Part shown: piece after piece, positions 63,156 through 64,000 of the stretch | Layout: each line of letters starts with the position of its first letter | Numbering within the stretch: position 1 is the stretch's first letter | DNA from: Croceicoccus marinus | Lineage (GTDB): Bacteria; Pseudomonadota; Alphaproteobacteria; Sphingomonadales; Sphingomonadaceae | Reading direction: 5' to 3' | Assembly: GCF_001661675.2 (NCBI RefSeq) | Contig: NZ_CP019602.1 | Location: 186,001 to 250,000, forward strand | Length of the DNA stretch: 64,000 bases | The notes under the pieces: generated by a model | Told to the model about the DNA's origin: nothing | The model's input: the letters and a program-made list of their open reading frames with translations, nothing else | Databases searched by the model: none | Made by a program: the position numbers and the translations under genes

Positions 63156-63826
63156 AATCCGTCGGGCAGGCTGGCGAAGCTGGCCTCCCTGGTCGGGCGC
63201 AGCGCCTTTTCCAGCAGGTGCAGATATTCCGACTGCTGCATGGCGACGGCCCCCATCGTGGAAAGATGCGGGGTCATGAACTGGCAGTCCAGCAGTTCCA
63301 GCCGCGATGCCTTCATCGCGGCGACAAGCCAGCATAAAGCCACTTTCGACGCATCGCTGACAAAGCTGAACATCGATTCGCCGCAGAACACGCGGCCGAA
63401 GCCAACGCCGTACAGCCCGCCGACCAGTTCGCGGCTGCCGCCGTCGCCGGTCCAGCATTCGATGGAATGGGCGCTGCCCATGCGGTGGAGGAGGCGGTAG
63501 CTGGCCGCGATGCGGTGGCTGATCCAGCTTTCGGTGCCATCGTCGATCCGGCTGGGGCGGCGCGGGGCGGCGCAGGCTTCCACGACTTCGGCAAAGGCGG
63601 TGTTGCAGGTGACGGTGAAGCGGCCGGATCGCAGCACCTTGGCCAGCGAGCGGGAGACATGCAGGCCATCGAGCGGGATGATCGCCCGTTCGCGCGGTTC
63701 GATCCACATTACCTCGGCGTCGTCGCGCGATTCGGCCATGGGGAAGATGCCGCTGCGATAGGCCAGCATCAGCAGTTCCGGATCGATCACGTCCTGCGCG
63801 TCTTCGGGTCGGCTGCGGTTGCTCAT
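63086..63826 (-). CDS. aat: Leucyl/phenylalanyl-tRNA-protein transferase
   Basis: A 246-residue aminoacyl transferase of the N-end rule. Motifs: LLMLAYRSGIFPMAESRDDA, RAIIPLDGLHVSRSLAKVLR, WISHRIAASYRLLHRMGSAH then SIECW, GGLYGVGFGRVFCGESMFSF and LLDCQFMTPHLSTMGAVAM. It adds Leu or Phe to N-terminal Arg/Lys of proteins for ClpS/ClpA degradation. The last 22 codons overlap the DUF2155 gene antisense. Confidence 0.94.
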   Translation of the reverse strand: MSNRSRPEDAQDVIDPELLMLAYRSGIFPMAESRDDAEVMWIEPRERAIIPLDGLHVSRSLAKVLRSGRFTVTCNTAFAEVVEACAAPRRPSRIDDGTESWISHRIAASYRLLHRMGSAHSIECWTGDGGSRELVGGLYGVGFGRVFCGESMFSFVSDASKVALCWLVAAMKASRLELLDCQFMTPHLSTMGAVAMQQSEYLHLLEKALRPTREASFASLPDGFHSLSSGASSPGKLIAQSLTQTS

Positions 63827-63933
63827 CGCGGGGCATCATGCCGCCAGATCGCGCCGCTGTCACCGCTTGATGCAAAAGGCCAAACGACTGCTTGTCAGCG
63901 GCGTCACTTCGCTATAGAGGGCCAGCTTCCTGC

Positions 63934-64000
63934 AGGGGTGTAGCTCAGCTGGTAGAGCATCGGTCTCCAAAACCGAGGGCCACGGGTTCGAATCCTGTCA
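63934..64000 (+). tRNA. tRNA-Trp (anticodon CCA), 3' end cut by the window
   Basis: The sequence AGGGGTG starts the acceptor stem; D arm TAGCTCAGCTGGTAGAGC, anticodon stem TCGGT/ACCGA around loop CTCCAAA (anticodon CCA), variable loop GGGCC and T arm ACGGG-TTCGAAT-CCTGT follow. The last nine or so bases lie beyond the window. A TATAGA at 63913-63918 about 16 bases upstream could be its -10 box, with TTGTCA at 63892-63897 at a short 15-base spacing. Confidence 0.95.

Noticed and set aside
1..64000. CRISPR array or replication origin
   Set aside because: No regular 24-40 base repeats with unique spacers and no cluster of DnaA-type boxes or dnaA/repABC genes were seen.

Overview
The window looks like chromosome of a high-GC alphaproteobacterium, most likely a member of the Sphingomonadales (Erythrobacteraceae/Novosphingobium-like). 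This is inferred from gene content: a complex I NDUFA12 subunit, a DUF2155 gene beside aat, a tad pilus locus, a very large NAD-type glutamate dehydrogenase, and a phhA-hpd-hmgA operon. No ribosomal RNA or strong marker gene is present, so the genus is not settled.

Bases 1 to about 22.2 kb are accessory in character. They start with the end of an indolepyruvate-ferredoxin-oxidoreductase-type gene. It faces a block of acyl-CoA dehydrogenase, isopropylmalate-dehydrogenase-like and fused aconitase/isopropylmalate-isomerase-like genes, with a LysR regulator and a divergent MFS anion symporter. I read this as a possible carboxylic-acid catabolic module. An insertion-sequence pile-up follows (8.7-13.4 kb: IS110 remnant, IS3 orfA remnant, IS110/IS1111-type element, complete IS21-type element). 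The IS21 abuts a beheaded TonB-dependent receptor. A gentisate cluster (IclR regulator, maleylpyruvate isomerase, fumarylpyruvate hydrolase, gentisate dioxygenase) leads to a tyrosine integrase. Beside the integrase lies the 3' part of a tRNA-Lys(UUU), and 26 bases of it are repeated at 22.17 kb. These repeats look like attachment-site scars of one or two tandem islands. Between them is a small degraded segment with a lipoprotein gene and remnants of a resolvase and an L,D-transpeptidase.

From 22.5 kb the sequence looks like ordinary chromosome. A Crp/Fnr regulator faces the phenylalanine/tyrosine-to-homogentisate operon (phhA-hpd-hmgA), which has a divergent Lrp/AsnC regulator. The 1583-residue NAD-glutamate dehydrogenase follows. 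A tad/Flp pilus locus spans 32.7-44.3 kb (flp, cpaB, cpaC, a small lipoprotein, TadG-like, two TadE-like, cpaE, cpaF, tadB, tadC, a TPR lipoprotein, prepilin peptidase), then a TonB-like protein.

At 45.2-50.8 kb four genes suggest mannose/mannoside metabolism: a two-domain glycosyltransferase, a GH130 enzyme, mannose-1-phosphate guanylyltransferase and mannose-6-phosphate isomerase. The next 10 kb hold envelope and stress genes: DUF2721, a PHA-granule-type protein, an XpaC-like/TelA pair, a glutamate-receptor-like potassium channel, an entericidin, a GH15 enzyme, a DUF389 membrane protein and a fatty-acyl-AMP ligase. The end of the window carries recX, a DUF192 lipoprotein, NDUFA12, DUF2155, aat and the start of a tRNA-Trp.
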